Below are positions 1-11,557 of a stretch of 64,000 bases of DNA, piece by piece. Position 1 is the stretch's first letter. Every line of letters starts with the position of its first letter. Made by a program: the position numbers and the translations under genes. A model generated the notes under the pieces. It did not search any database and was not told where the DNA came from. It worked only from the letters and a program-made list of their open reading frames with translations. Origin of the DNA: Hyperoplus lanceolatus (lineage: Eukaryota > Chordata > Actinopteri > Uranoscopiformes > Ammodytidae); the NCBI GenBank assembly GCA_026929865.2, contig CM049408.1:1116001-1180000 (forward strand), written 5' to 3'.

Positions 1-1101
1 TAACACCAGCAGTGTGTGCTCAGCTGCAAAAATAAAGGCAGACATCAGCCTACCTGAAAGTGAAAGTGTGCCGGCTGGCGGAGGACAACAACGGTGCTTC
101 GCTGTACTATATTGGAATTCCACACGGACACTGCCGTCAACTTTGGGTTCATATTATCCTCAGGAACAGCACACAGCTGGGTGAGTTTCACTATGCTAAC
201 CGGTACAACCAACAGCTAAACAGATGCAAAATACACATATTTGCAGAATGCATTGGAAGCCCAATGTCCTCACTGCACACGCCCACCTCGTCTTGCAGAC
301 CACCGGGCAATCTCAACGCTGATTGGCTATCGCGGCGCGATGACGCCAAAAAGATAAATAATTTCATCTTCTGCGTTCGCCGCACATGTTGGCTGCGCCG
401 CAAATGGCAGCGCCTTCGATTTACGCGTTTCGATGAGGTGCGGCCGCGCAAGCGCCCGCCGCTGGCCGCCGATTCTTGGGTGGACGCGCGGCCTCGCGCT
501 AGTGCATTGACCTTGTATGTAATCTCGCCGCGCGGCCAGTGCGGTGTGTTCCCGGCTTTATTCAGAACTTCCCCTGTTTTCACCCTTTATCTATGAACAA
601 GATGAGAAATACAGAGCTGCCAATCTAAATGCATTTTGACATCGGAGCACCCTGGTATGAATACTCATTATAAGGTTTCTCATGTGAGGACTGTTCTTAG
701 AAATCCCCTGCAAACTTGAGTTGTGAATTGAGTTAAGTTAAAGGTCACCTGTTGTGCAAAATGCACTCTCACGTTTTTTTCAACATTAATGTTGGTGCCT
801 GGTTTGATTTGAGAAAAAATAACCGTCTCTCTTATTCTCCATCTCCACCTTTCTGAAAACATGTGTTTAAAAACAACAGTCAGATTTCTCTCGCCCTTCG
901 CCACACCCCCTCATTACCATGAACATCTTAGAAAAAGATTTAGGTAGTGCTCTAGTAACATAAAATGTTTAGGATATAATTTCAATGTATTTGATTAATG
1001 CTTAGATGTTTTAGACATTATTTCAATATGTCGTACTGTTTGATGAGAGAGAAATAAACTGTTCCCAGCATCTTTCCTGTGTTTGTCCCTTCTCACTACA
1101 G
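1..1101. other. neurexin intron, 5' edge of window
   Basis: Non-coding stretch before the first visible exon. I see no exon here. The open frames on both strands over 60-596 lie mostly over a CpG-rich patch (about 296-548) and match no family I recognise. The remainder is ordinary AT-rich intron ending in a pyrimidine-rich acceptor (TTCTCACTACAG) at 1101. Confidence 0.6.
296..548. other. CpG-rich block in intron
   Basis: A short, sharply GC- and CpG-rich block (many GCGC, CCGCCG and CGCGGC steps) inside AT-rich intron. It could be a young transposon end, an unmethylated regulatory island or an internal promoter. No inverted ends or target duplication were found around it. Confidence 0.4.
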
Positions 1102-1403
1102 CGAGGGAGGAGAATGTGGCCACCTTCCGTGGCTCTGAGTACTTCTGTTACGATCTGTCCCAGAACCCCATCCAGAGCAGCAGTGATGAGATCACGCTCT
1201 CCTTCAAAACATGGCAGCGCAACGGCCTGATCCTCCACACAGGCAAGTCAGCTGACTACGTCAACCTGGCCCTGAAGGACGGGGCTGTCTCCCTGGTTAT
1301 CAACCTGGGCTCTGGGGCCTTTGAGGCCATCGTGGAGCCCGTCAATGGGAAGTTCAATGACAACACCTGGCATGATGTCAAAGTCACCCGCAACCTCCGG
1401 CAG
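1102..1403 (+). CDS. nrxn3: neurexin-3 exon, LNS2 domain, first half
   Basis: Exon of a presynaptic neurexin, a single-pass adhesion receptor that binds neuroligins, LRRTMs, cerebellins and other partners through LNS (laminin-neurexin-sex hormone-binding globulin) domains. About 100 codons are read after a 2-nt split codon, from [20 protein letters not shown] to [12 protein letters not shown]. This is the start of LNS2 and is almost residue-for-residue the vertebrate neurexin sequence. It has a clean AG acceptor at 1100-1101 and a GTAAGG donor at 1404, and ends in phase 0. In vertebrate neurexins the end of this exon (NLRQ) is alternative splice site 2. Assignment to neurexin-3 over 1 or 2 rests on the downstream exons; the teleost a/b paralog cannot be decided here. 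Confidence 0.96.
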
Positions 1404-1639
1404 GTAAGGCACACAGTAGGATGCAGAGAAGCCAATATCATGGTTAGTTAGTTTTTTTTAAGGTGACAAATACAGTCAGGAACCCCTATCCTGTGGCTTC
1501 CCTCGCATCTATTTGTCTCCTCACAATCATAACCACTGTTATGGGAAAAGAGGGAAACAAACAAGTGTTAGGAAATGTTGTGACATCCAGGATTTGATAT
1601 CAGAAAAGCAATGCATGAGTTTGGCTATGCTGGTGGGAC

Positions 1640-2085
1640 CTGAGGGTTTTATGGGCATGTACATTTGTTTATCATCAGCATAAAAGTGATAGGAGATGTT
1701 GGGATTTTCATAACCTGACCAAGTGGAAAGTGAATGGTGAACAGAAGGGGGTCAAGAACTGAGCCTTGGGGGACTCCATACTTCAGCTGAGCTGCAGAGG
1801 AACTAGAATTTCCCAGAGCGATGGAAAATGATTTGTTGGTAAGGTAGGAGTGTAAAAGTATGAGATCTGAGTCCTTGATGCCAACCCATGTCCACCGGCG
1901 ATGTAAAGAACAGAATGATCCACTGTATCAAAGGCATAGCTTAAATCTAAAATACATACATTTTGACTGGAAACTGTTAAAAAATCAAATTTTTGCTCAT
2001 CGAAGCAATACATTGAACAGTAATATCTTTTTTCTAAAATTTTAGCTAGGCGACACAATTTGGAAATGGATCTGCAGTTGGACTA
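1640..2085 (-). mobile_element. decayed LINE reverse-transcriptase fragment
   Basis: Reading the minus strand gives broken reverse-transcriptase motifs in order: LDLSYAFDTVDHSVL, then after a frame break VPQGSVLDPLLFTI, then after another break YHFYADD, the polymerase active site. The order and wording fit an old non-LTR retrotransposon of the Rex/CR1-jockey type in teleosts. Stops and frameshifts show it is dead. It lies antisense to the neurexin gene. Clade assignment is from motif wording only. Confidence 0.75.
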
Positions 2086-2239
2086 TGACAAAGGGTCCAG
2101 ATTAGGTTTCTTGAGTAGTGGGATGACTATTGCTTAAAGGAGAAGCAAGTGATATTTTGTTGTTAATAAACGTGTTAAATCACTCTGTATTTATACAGCA
2201 ATCACTTAAACAGTATGCACAGTTCCTAACAAAGGTCTA

Positions 2240-2649
2240 AGGTTGCGTTCCGAATAGCATACTCTTTCTTTTTTCTATTCTACATACTACATTCGACTAT
2301 AAAAAGAATCTAGTTAGGATGCAGTAGGCATACTATTGGGACATACTTTACTCTCTTATTTCATCATAACATTGCTCCTTGATCTTGCCTTTTGCTTTTA
2401 TATCCGTCACATCCCCGTTTGTTTTCATATGGAGGCTTCGTTGATGTGACGTCACTTCACGTGCGCACTGGATTTTGGGTCAGCATCGCCCAAATAGGAT
2501 GCACTTTTCAACACTAACAATCTTGGCTGCATGAAGTAGGACATCCGGGTACTTCTAACCATCCTAAATCTGGCCACAAGAATCGGGACATCCTAAATCT
2601 TTTTTCTACATACTATATAGTAGGAAGTATGCGATTCGGAACGCAACCT
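2240..2649. mobile_element. MITE with ~23-bp terminal inverted repeats
   Basis: The left end AGGTTGCGTTCCGAATAGCA is the inverted complement, with few mismatches, of the right end ending GATTCGGAACGCAACCT. The ~410-bp interior is non-coding. A clear target duplication was not found, so the superfamily is open. A related, more decayed copy seems to lie at 49785-50060. Confidence 0.75.
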
Positions 2650-5057
2650 CAGAGTCATTCAGCTTTGCAGTAATGGCTGGTCTTTGTGCACTAAACGATG
2701 ACTCGCTGCTCTCCATCGCGGCATTATCTGACCAAGACGGCTGAGTGGTTGTGAGGACCATATCACTTACTGCTCCTTTAATGCTGTCTCGGGAAGTTAC
2801 CAGAGGTCTTGGAATTATTAATGATTTGCAAGCTGACAGGGTAAACAGCGGAAATATCTGCTTGAGGAGCTTGGTTGGGATGATGTCAAGGTGGCAGGAA
2901 GTGGCATTTGTATTCCATTGGTGTATGAATTGCAACAAAACAGATATCCATTGAACAATCCTGCGCGTGACGCTAGAGCTGGTTATATGGCCTCATAGTA
3001 TGAAGAGTACAGCCACTGACCGAGCCTTATTATTTAATGAGTTGGAAGTAAGGATGTGTTTGGTTTAAATACTAAAGCAAACAACAGTTAAGCAGCCACT
3101 CTGTCAGAATAACAACAGGCCTGTCAACGGTAACAGTATCATAATCCAGCTTTGATACAAGTGTAGGGGATTGTGACTTTGAAGAAAAAACCTGCAGTTA
3201 ATCAAAATTGTTCTTGTTGCCAACATTTCCTTCAGTGACCCAAACCAACCATACTAGTCATGTTCTCCATGCTAGCCGACCTGTGAAAACCCCAAAATGA
3301 AGAGTTAACCTTCTTAAGCATGGAACAATTCACCTGTCCCGACCCCTTTATAATTACGTCTAGTGAGGACCGGATCGCCAGGGGAAAACTTGGGTTGCTC
3401 GGACCGACGAACATAAAGATGCTGTATTTTATTTTGGGCATATGCAAGCTTCTATTTTGTAAGCTCTCCAGCAGCATATAGCCTATTCCTGAACCCATTG
3501 ACTTAATTTAGCAAGTTTTAAGGTGGCTCGGACTCCTATTGCTTTTCATACACAAGCGTTTGATTCTCTTGACAAAAAATGTTTGCCCCTTTTTTTTCTG
3601 AATTGCCGAGGTGTTTAGATCAGAGTTATGAGAAAAATATCCCCGTTAATTATCTTCCGTTCCATAAGCCCATTGTTTATTCATTAATATTTCTCACTCT
3701 AGTGGGAGGAGTGGTGACATGGAGAAGCTTTTTTTTGGGGAAGTGGGAGGATCAAGCATTTGTTTCTCCTGTTTCCATGGTGAATCATGTTATCAGCGAT
3801 CCATTGACGATGGCTTTTACGCATGCGCTCAACCCAGAGTGAACACACTCAGAGTTGATTGACCCAACGCTGATCTAATGTTCTGAAACCGATAACCCAG
3901 CGCTTATTATCTCAGAGTTGGCCAACTCAGAGTGCAGGATTAAACTCAGAGTTTGTCAACCCTGTTCCCTGAAACAGTCCTCAGTACTTTGTATAGGCTA
4001 TGGAGAAAATTTGTATGAGATTTCAGGGAAATCAGAGAAATTTAAAAACCTTTCCTTGACTATATAACAGTACTGAAGGGACCTACATGTCACGTTGTTG
4101 ACTTTTTATGTTCTCCTTAACATTTGCCGATAGTTTAAACAATGTAATTGGAAGTCCTAGAAACCTGTAAAATATTGTTAGTTGTTTATTTTATTTTGTC
4201 TTTTGTTTTGTGTTTTTTTTTCAGGTTTTCAGGTGTCTGTATGTTCTCTATAAAAATCCATACATAACGTATTTTTTTTTTTACTTTCCCAAAAGCATCT
4301 AATTCTAAAGATGTTTTCCGATAGTTTCAGCCTTTCCTCTCCATCTGTTAAAGTCCACCATTGTCTGTTTGTGTATAACTCATCTGAACAGTAGTCACTT
4401 AAAGCTCCCATATTATACACTTTTTGGTACTATTACACACCATATCATATGGTCTTAGTGGTCCCTAATACATTTTTCTTTAATTGTTTGCTGAAAAAAA
4501 CTTTCAGATAATTTATTGTACTATGCTGATGTTCAGCTAATCTCACAATGGCCTATTTTTTAAAAAGAGCTGCAGCTCCCCTCGTAAATATACAATCTTT
4601 GAGCTCCCCCGCCCCCTGTCCGGAAGCGAAGCCAGATACGCCTCGCCCTCTGTCTGTCGGAGCCGTGGACCAATAAGAAATAGGGGTGTGGGCTGCACAG
4701 TGGAAGCTTCTGGCTTTCCAGTTTGTGAGGTCAGAAACGAGGAGAATTCTGACTGGAGTATATTGGGGGGGAGGGGTGGGGGTTTCAGAAAGGGGGAGAG
4801 TGAGAAAAGGAGAGATTGTTATTTTTTTTTATATTTTGGCAGTCTCTAGGCACACCGTGGACCCATGGATATGTTAGAACACATTTAAAAAGTGCATTTA
4901 GCATAATATGTGACCTTTAAATACTGAAAATAACTTATTTTTTTCCACTAACGTGTGTAGCTTCCTCATTTATCATCAGTTTGTTTTCAATTAATTAATT
5001 TCTTAATGTATTAACTTCTATACATTCATTTCTTATCCATCCCACCTTCCTGCAAAG
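2650..5057. other. neurexin intron
   Basis: Non-coding intron. The only structure seen is a MITE at 4399-4920 and a stretch at about 3841-3990 with repeated TCAGAGTT motifs that looks like the end of another fish MITE whose partner end I did not find. Short open frames here are chance. Confidence 0.5.
4399..4920. mobile_element. MITE, TTAAAGCTCCCATATTAT-type ends
   Basis: The left end TTAAAGCTCCCATATTAT is an imperfect inverted match to the right end ATAATATGTGACCTTTAA, bounding about 520 bp of non-coding DNA. The ends resemble those of the larger element at 39278-41162, suggesting one family. No target duplication was established. Confidence 0.55.
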
Positions 5058-5102
5058 CAAACAGCCTTTGGATACAGTATGGTTAACACACTCCATTGTA
5101 TG
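5058..5102 (+). CDS. nrxn3: neurexin-3 alternative exon, splice site 2 (SS2)
   Basis: Exactly 45 nt, phase 0 at both ends, lying between two phase-0 neurexin exons. It has a pyrimidine-rich acceptor (ACCTTCCTGCAAAG) and a GTACAT donor at 5103. It reads QTAFGYSM-VNTLHCM. Vertebrate neurexin SS2 inserts are, from memory, 8 or 15 residues of the form HSGIGHAM-VNKLHCx, so length, position, GxxM and VNxLHC all agree. An internal GTTAAC at 5082, after exactly 24 nt, can serve as the short-form donor, giving the 8-residue insert. SS2 tunes ligand choice and heparan-sulfate-related properties of LNS2. The sequence departs from the family at about half the positions, so use in transcripts needs confirming. 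It is too short for ordinary gene finders. Confidence 0.82.
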
Positions 5103-5605
5103 GTACATATCATTCTTATTGTCTTTTTTTGGTTTGCTGCGTACTTCTCCTCTTCCTCTGTTTGGCCTTCTGTAGATGGTGATACCACTTCTATTATATG
5201 GCTTTGCTGCTGCTTTATTCTTCTTGTCCCTGGTGTTGACATGCTTCATCCACTCTATATTAATTTTTAATCTATTCTTCCTTCTTTAAGTCACAGTTAC
5301 CATCTGCTCATCACTTCCAGAAGTGTACTACACATACAGTACTATGCGTATGGCCAAACACTGACAAACTATTCAAAGTCTTTGAAATGGTGTGTTTGTG
5401 CATCAAAACAGTTTCACACAAACAATCATTTTAATTAGCACACAAATCAGCAACTACAAACTGACACTATCAATCAAAAACATATTTGTCTGTGTACATG
5501 GCAGAAAGTTTTGTCCAACAAATAGTATACACAAACACACACACACACATGTTGTGAATATTGTTGTGTATGTGAACAGAAAATCAATACAAATACAGTA
5601 ATAAT

Positions 5606-6503
5606 TAGGGATGGGCATAATTAATCGATGATCGATCATTGATCGTTAAGAATATTGTCGATCACGTGAAATTGTTATCGATCATATAGCCGTTGTGTTG
5701 CGCAGTGTGAGTCCCGCAGCACAGCAATGAATTTAACTATGTGGCAGCACCAAAGACTGTATGGGCAGCAATTAAACATCCTACCAGCAGGGGGAGATAC
5801 TTAACTAGTAGTAGGAGACAACAGAACAGGCTCAGGCAGCAGCCTGCGAGCTGCCGTAGATGTCAAAACATAAACATGAAGAAGTCAAGGCGAAGTTTGG
5901 CATCGGGCATCGGACAGCGTTAGAACCGAAAAATAACTAAGTTCATTAAGCATTTTGAAACCTTGTATAAGTACAACACCTAAACAAACCGAATTGTGTA
6001 CCACGTTAGCGCCGCTAGCATTAGCGGCTAACTTTAGCGTCTATGCTTTCCTACTTCGCCTTCATCAGGGAACTAATTTGCACATTTTAGATGACGATTA
6101 GATGAAGTAACGTTAGGTCCTTTACCACTCAGAGAAACGTGCCGTGCCCTTATGCAGTCTTTGGCAGCATCTTAGGGGGCGCATATGTGTTTAAACTTTA
6201 AAAGGTATCGTAGCATTGGCTCATTGTTGGCTCATAGCCTCGGGCTTTAACCAGCCCCGCATTTTATTATTATCTTATTTTAAAAAGTTGCCTTGTCTTA
6301 ATAGATTGTTGTTTGCCTAGAAGATCTTGGAATAAAGATGTAATTGAGTAAAAACCTCTTGTATACAGTCTATGGTAAAAACGCTGTATTTTGGATGTTC
6401 TGTTGGCATTTTTTAATATGTAAAAAGATAACGATTAATCGATAATTGATCGTTAATTTTCCCGATGATCGATCAATGAAATTTCTTAAAATGCCCATCC
6501 CTA
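5606..6503. mobile_element. hAT-type MITE with perfect 8-bp target duplication
   Basis: The termini TAGGGATGGGCAT and ATGCCCATCCCTA are perfect inverted repeats. The flanks are GTAATAAT (5598-5605) and GTAATAAT (6504-6511), an exact 8-bp duplication as left by hAT transposases. The inner ends carry clustered ATCGAT/GATCGAT motifs near both termini. No transposase remains. Confidence 0.9.
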
Positions 6504-6942
6504 GTAATAATAGAGTTAGGATTTATTGTCAAAATGTTCTAACAAATACAACAAATAATTCGTTTTTTTCTGTGTCTTTGATTGGTTCTGTCAGCAGTTT
6601 TCTCCACCTTGCATTGTTCTCATACTGATGTCCTGTACCAATACTTGCAATCGTTTCTATGTGGTGTGACACTCCTCTCTAGTTGCTATTGGTTTGTGAG
6701 TGTTTCTTTGTTCGCACATTTCCTCTCCTACCATATATGCATTGGTTTATTTCCTCTTCCTCTTCTTAAGACATGAGAAGATCAAATAAAACAGTACACA
6801 GCATATGCTTTATGCAATACTAGTGCTACATGAAGTTCAATACCAATTCATGTTTGTCAGGTTCTGGAGCTTAAGCCACCGATCGCACATTATTTAAAAT
6901 GTTTATGTTTTTAATCCTTCATAACTATCAGCCATTTCACAT

Positions 6943-7041
6943 AGGCCCTCATTTATCAAATGTGCGCCACCAGAATAGTGGGTTTAGGCACATCAGCAAT
7001 TTCTGCACCAGTTTCAACGCAAGTTTGATAAATGAGGCCCA
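6943..7041. mobile_element. short MITE, ~99 bp
   Basis: AGGCCCTCATTTATCAAA and TTTGATAAATGAGGCCC face each other across about 60 bp, making a near-complete hairpin. It lies in the intron just upstream of the next neurexin exon. Confidence 0.75.
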
Positions 7042-7270
7042 ATGTATCTTACTACCTCATAAAATAAAGAAAATTGTAGGCTTGCATATTTTCTTTATAT
7101 CTGTCCAATCTGATCCATAAGGAAGGTGAACCCATCACCTCATTTGAAATTCATAAATCATAGAGACCTGGGAGAGATGTTTAACAACAATGTAGCCCAT
7201 CTTCTATCCTTAACAGCCAAGAAAAAACATTTGATACTCATTTGAACATTTGTTTACTCCTTGTTGCCAG

Positions 7271-7432
7271 GTGACAATATCAGTGGATGGGATCCTGACC
7301 ACCACGGGTTACACCCAGGAAGACTACACCATGCTGGGCTCAGATGACTTCTTCTATGTGGGTGGAAGCCCCAGCACCGCCGACCTGCCTGGGTCTCCAG
7401 TCAGCAACAACTTCATGGGCTGTCTGAAGGAG
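7271..7432 (+). CDS. nrxn3: neurexin-3 exon, LNS2 domain, middle
   Basis: Exactly 54 codons, phase 0 at both ends, from [20 protein letters not shown] to [10 protein letters not shown]. It is flanked by TTGTTGCCAG at the acceptor and GTAAGG at 7433. It follows directly in frame after NLRQ (1403), with or without the 45-nt SS2 exon. The residues are close to identical to vertebrate neurexin LNS2 strands that hold a calcium-binding rim and the conserved GCLKE cysteine. The exon is intact. Confidence 0.97.
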
Positions 7433-8095
7433 GTAAGGAGCCACATTCATTCTTCATTGTTTTTTTTAATGAAATATGTTTCTGACATATTTGTTACTAA
7501 ACAGCTCACATCTAGTTGTATTTTGTAATGCTTAGTTGTGTTTTTATTTAGTGTGCCTGCAGTGCAAAGCACTAGGGCAACACTACTTTTTATACTTAGT
7601 AGTGTGAATCCAGGTCAGCAGTCACACTCTCTTACTAAGTTTACTTTCTAACTGTATCCACACATATAACACATACATTTCAAGAAGTGTGTCTTGCTCA
7701 GTTTAAAAATGTGCATGTTAGTGTCTTAATCATTATGATAGTAAATTAAATAAAACCAAAACGGGTTTAAAAATGAAATAAAACAATTCTTATAAATGAT
7801 ATCAATACAGTAATTACCAATTTTTACCAAGTTTTTTTTTAACTAAAAATGGAGTCGCTCAACAAAGCCAATGCTTGCAGAGAAGGACATAATGTATAGA
7901 ATAGTTTGACCCAAATGAATACTACTACACAAAATTGCACAATAACATATCCAGAAATTGACATTATAGACACTACCACAGTTGTATATAGTATATAGTT
8001 CCCTCAAGCTGGTGATGTCATATGTTAACACTTGGTTGCCAGTTGCCATGCTTGACAGCAGGAATCTGCCTTTCTCTGTCATTGTTTGACGGCGC

Positions 8096-8137
<42 letters not shown>

Positions 8138-8810
8138 GTACAAAGCATGATATGGGCTGCAGGGAGGATGAGGTGTTGCCATTTAATCCCCCTCTGGCCC
8201 ACTTCCTGCTCTGTGCCATGCTGGGCAGGTTTGTAATTCCTTGCACCACCCAACCGTATACACACACACACACACACACACACTGCATACAAATAGTAAC
8301 ACACACACACAAGCCTGCCCATAAGGTTTAAGTTGTTCATTTCTTTAGATTGAAATAGAAATAACAGATGTTGGTGGTATAACAAGAAAACTGATGATCA
8401 AAAGCCATTACAAGCAGACATGTTGTCCTTTTATTCTGTGTATTATCTTTTGTGTAAAGCTCACGTCTACTATGCAACTTGGGTTCAGTGGATTTCCCAG
8501 ACTATATGCTCTTTACTGTTGAGATGTAAAAATAATGGAAACTCTTTACTTCAAACACAATGTAACATTGGAACACGTACATTTATTATGTGGTTTATAA
8601 CAAACCATGATGTTGTCTTTCACAGCTTATAGTGTAATGGGCAGTTTTTGTCAACAAGTAGAACTCCTGCTATGCAAATATATTTCATATTTTATTATAT
8701 ATCTGTGTTTTTTTCACTGAGTTTAAAGTCCAAAGTGTATGAGAATGTTTTTGGGAGAAACTGTGATGTTGGTCAAGGATCCAAGCTGTTCTCCTTGCAA
8801 GGTTACAAGG

Positions 8811-8970
8811 GCAGTGGTGAAGTGGGTAGCGAGATCGCCTCTGGAGTGCAGGGTCGCCTACCCACCACATGTCGAAGTGTCCCTGGGCAAGACACTGAAC
8901 CCCAAATTGCTCCCGATGGTTCAGAGAGCATGCCACACACACTGTCTATAGTGTATGATCTGATCAAATA
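8811..8970 (+). mobile_element. tRNA-derived SINE, 3'-truncated copy
   Basis: It shares its start (GCAGTGGTGAAGTGGGTAG) and the CACATGTCGAAGTGTCCCTG block with the complete SINE at 29816-30121, but loses the conserved AAAGCGCTTTGGGTCTGTG tail region. The promoter B-box region is also altered. It is a decayed copy. Confidence 0.7.
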
Positions 8971-9445
8971 ATATTTTGCAATTAGACTCAGTAATAAGGA
9001 AATGGATCTGTGGCATCCTTTTTTCTTCCAAATTGATGACGTTATAATCTCAAAGATGAATGTTACTGCACTTAAATGTACATTTAGTAAAGCAATTTAT
9101 TTCTTTTGATTACAGTGTCCCCAATATACTTTCCTACTTAAGACGTGTAACCGTTATTGATTTTTCTCACTCAAAATAAGTTATTAATTAAAATTTTATA
9201 AAAGCTTTACTTTTATAATTATGTATCTTTCTGTTCAGTCTTATATTGACAAGTTAATTGTGAAGGGAAAATGACCAGTTTTTGAGTATTTAAAAAAAAA
9301 TTATTTCACATACTGGGTCAAAGTAATTGTTCTCGTTTAAAAATAAATAAAGCTGTTGCATCAAAGCTTCAAAATATGAAAAACTGGCTTGTAAGATTGT
9401 CCTCAAACCCTCATACAGTCAAACACACTCTGCCCACCTTCTTAC

Positions 9446-9467
9446 CACACACACACACACACACACA

Positions 9468-9498
<31 letters not shown>
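9446..9498. repeat. (CA)n microsatellite
   Basis: A nearly pure CA dinucleotide tract broken by one G. Confidence 0.95.
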
Positions 9499-9500
<2 letters not shown>

Positions 9501-9889
9501 CTCAGCCTGCCTGCCATTAGGAATAATGAGCCTGTACTCTTGTCTTCACCATCCACAGAGAGGCATTATAGATAAATGTTTTGTTACCATGGCACCAGGT
9601 ACTGCTAGCTCTTTGTAGCCCCTGTGCATGGCTGGCCTAGGATGATTTTGCCTTTCATAAAGCCAGTAATTACAGCAGAAGCCTACATCGAAAAAACCTA
9701 CAAAATACATAATGGCCTACAATAACACATAATTGATGTAATTGCCATTGTGATTACACCTCCATCAACCACTCCAATGAAGCCTGTATGTAGACTGTGG
9801 CCAACACATGATGCAGAGTTCACATACTCAACCACGACAGTGACTACTGTCTTTTTCCTGCAGTAGTTCTTACTGTTATTAAATGTGTT

Positions 9890-10365
9890 GGTAACACTTT
9901 ATAATAACTATCCGTTGTAACTCGTTAATAGATCATTAGTAAACTCTTAATTAATGATTATTAATGATTTGTTAAGTGTTTGTTAGCAGTTTGTTAAGGA
10001 TTTATAACAATGGTAGATAGTTAATAGCTTAATAATTGAATCAGTTCATCTGGGACGAGGCTGAAATAGGCTATAGACTATACACAGTGCATGGGCAACT
10101 GAGGGCAGCCCCATTTTCAAATATTTTTAAATAAACTCAATACACACTGTGCATGCCATGGACTTGAACGTGACGTGATCAGTTAATCTCGGATTACCTC
10201 CCAGATGAAACTGATTCAATTATTAAGCTATTAACTATCTACCATTGTTATAAATCCTTAACAAACTGCTAACAAACACTTAACAAATCATTAATAATCA
10301 TTAATTAAGAGTTTACTAATGATCTATTAACGAGTTACAACGGATAGTTATTATAAAGTGTTACC
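9890..10365. mobile_element. MITE with ~166-bp inverted repeats and 8-bp target duplication
   Basis: The segment 9890-10055 is almost perfectly the reverse complement of 10199-10365, around a 143-bp spacer. The ends are GGTAACACTTTATAAT and ATTATAAAGTGTTACC. The flanks are AATGTGTT (9882-9889) and AATGTGTT (10366-10373), an exact 8-bp duplication. The element is non-coding and can fold into a very long hairpin. The 8-bp duplication points to hAT-like mobilisation, but the long arms are unusual for hAT. Confidence 0.9.
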
Positions 10366-10373
10366 AATGTGTT

Positions 10374-11517
10374 TATGGAATTTGTGCCATTCATTAGTAT
10401 TATGAGTAGTTTCTTGAACATAACTGTTGATCTTTATGTTAGCCATGGAGTGTCTCTGTCATTTCAATCAAAACCTTGGTGGCACCTGCTCGTGTGGTGG
10501 TTGAATTAAAATATGTAAGGTCCTTTTTTCATTCAATGCGTAATTTACTTTAATTTCTATATCATTACCTTCCAATGGTATTGTGCTTTTTTACTCAACT
10601 ATGTTTATTTAAAGGCTTTAGTAACTATAATAAATCTATTTTAGTTTTCAATTTGAGCTCATAAAATATTGTTATAGGTGAAACTACCTAACTGTAGTAT
10701 AGTCAAATCTTATTCAATTTTGACCACATGCTTCAGTTATCACGTCATTTTCTAAATATATGGTGATTATATTTAAAGGTTGCCTATTTAAACATCAAGA
10801 CTACAATGAAACTTGTCATTCCATTAGATTTGTGTTTTGTCTGATGCACCAAAGTTATTTGACATGTAGCTGCTAAATACTCCATTACGTTCCATTAAGT
10901 CCAGTTCTGCTAAGTGAGGTATTCTCTCTGTGACGTTATAAGTCAGTTTTGCAGGCATTTTGATGTGCTGAGGTCTAAAGATGGCGTCATATATATTTCA
11001 TAATCCTGACTGTGGAGGATCCCAGCTCATTATGTGGAAATGACCCCACCGTGTGGGCAAAGGTACACACTGCACCAGCTCTGAGCCTGCTCAGCAGTAA
11101 TCACCTTGTGACCAATCAATGTGTAACACACACTGACATTAGAAGTCACAGGGGGCTCTACGTTAGGGTCACACCATACAATAATACGATAATAATAGAT
11201 AATAGTTCCTTGTTTTAAATGTATTGATTCATGTACTGTTGCCAGAATGAATCTCTAGTAGCAGTCCATGAATTCATGATAAGGTTTTTAGAACTTTGCC
11301 AATCTTGTGACTTGGCTGACAGTCATGAAACACACACACACACACACACTCTGGCTAATATTAAATTGAGTTAAAGTATGTTAAGAATTTTGCAATTTAG
11401 TATGTGTGTAATACATAGGTAATGTACATTGAAATTGAGTCTTGATATTTGGGTTGTATAATTGTTTGGATGCAGATTGAGATGGCAAGTGACAGTGTTG
11501 TGTGTGCGTGTGTGTGC

Positions 11518-11557
<40 letters not shown>

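Larger units (their letters stand above)
7433..9889. other. neurexin intron with CA repeats and SINE fragment
   Basis: Non-coding. It holds CA/TG microsatellites at about 8101-8135, 8262-8284 and 9446-9498, and a SINE piece at 8811-8970. Open frames through the CA tracts (for example 7843-8385 minus) are repeat artefacts with poly-VCVC protein. Confidence 0.6.

Noticed and set aside
60..596. A 178-codon open frame at the window start with an overlapping open frame on the other strand
   Set aside because: The frame runs through a CpG-rich patch on both strands, matches no protein family I know and has no splice-phase link to the neurexin exons.
1783..2058. A protein-coding gene on the minus strand
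   Set aside because: The motifs are those of a decayed LINE reverse transcriptase with frameshifts.
5606..6503. Clustered ATCGAT/GATCGAT motifs as a regulatory array
   Set aside because: They are the subterminal sequence of a hAT MITE with exact target duplication, which explains them.
7843..8385. Open frames through CA/GT repeats here and at 9376, 11449, 12331, 46879 and 49482
   Set aside because: Much of the coding length is VCVC or HTHT repeat from dinucleotide tracts; no real domain.
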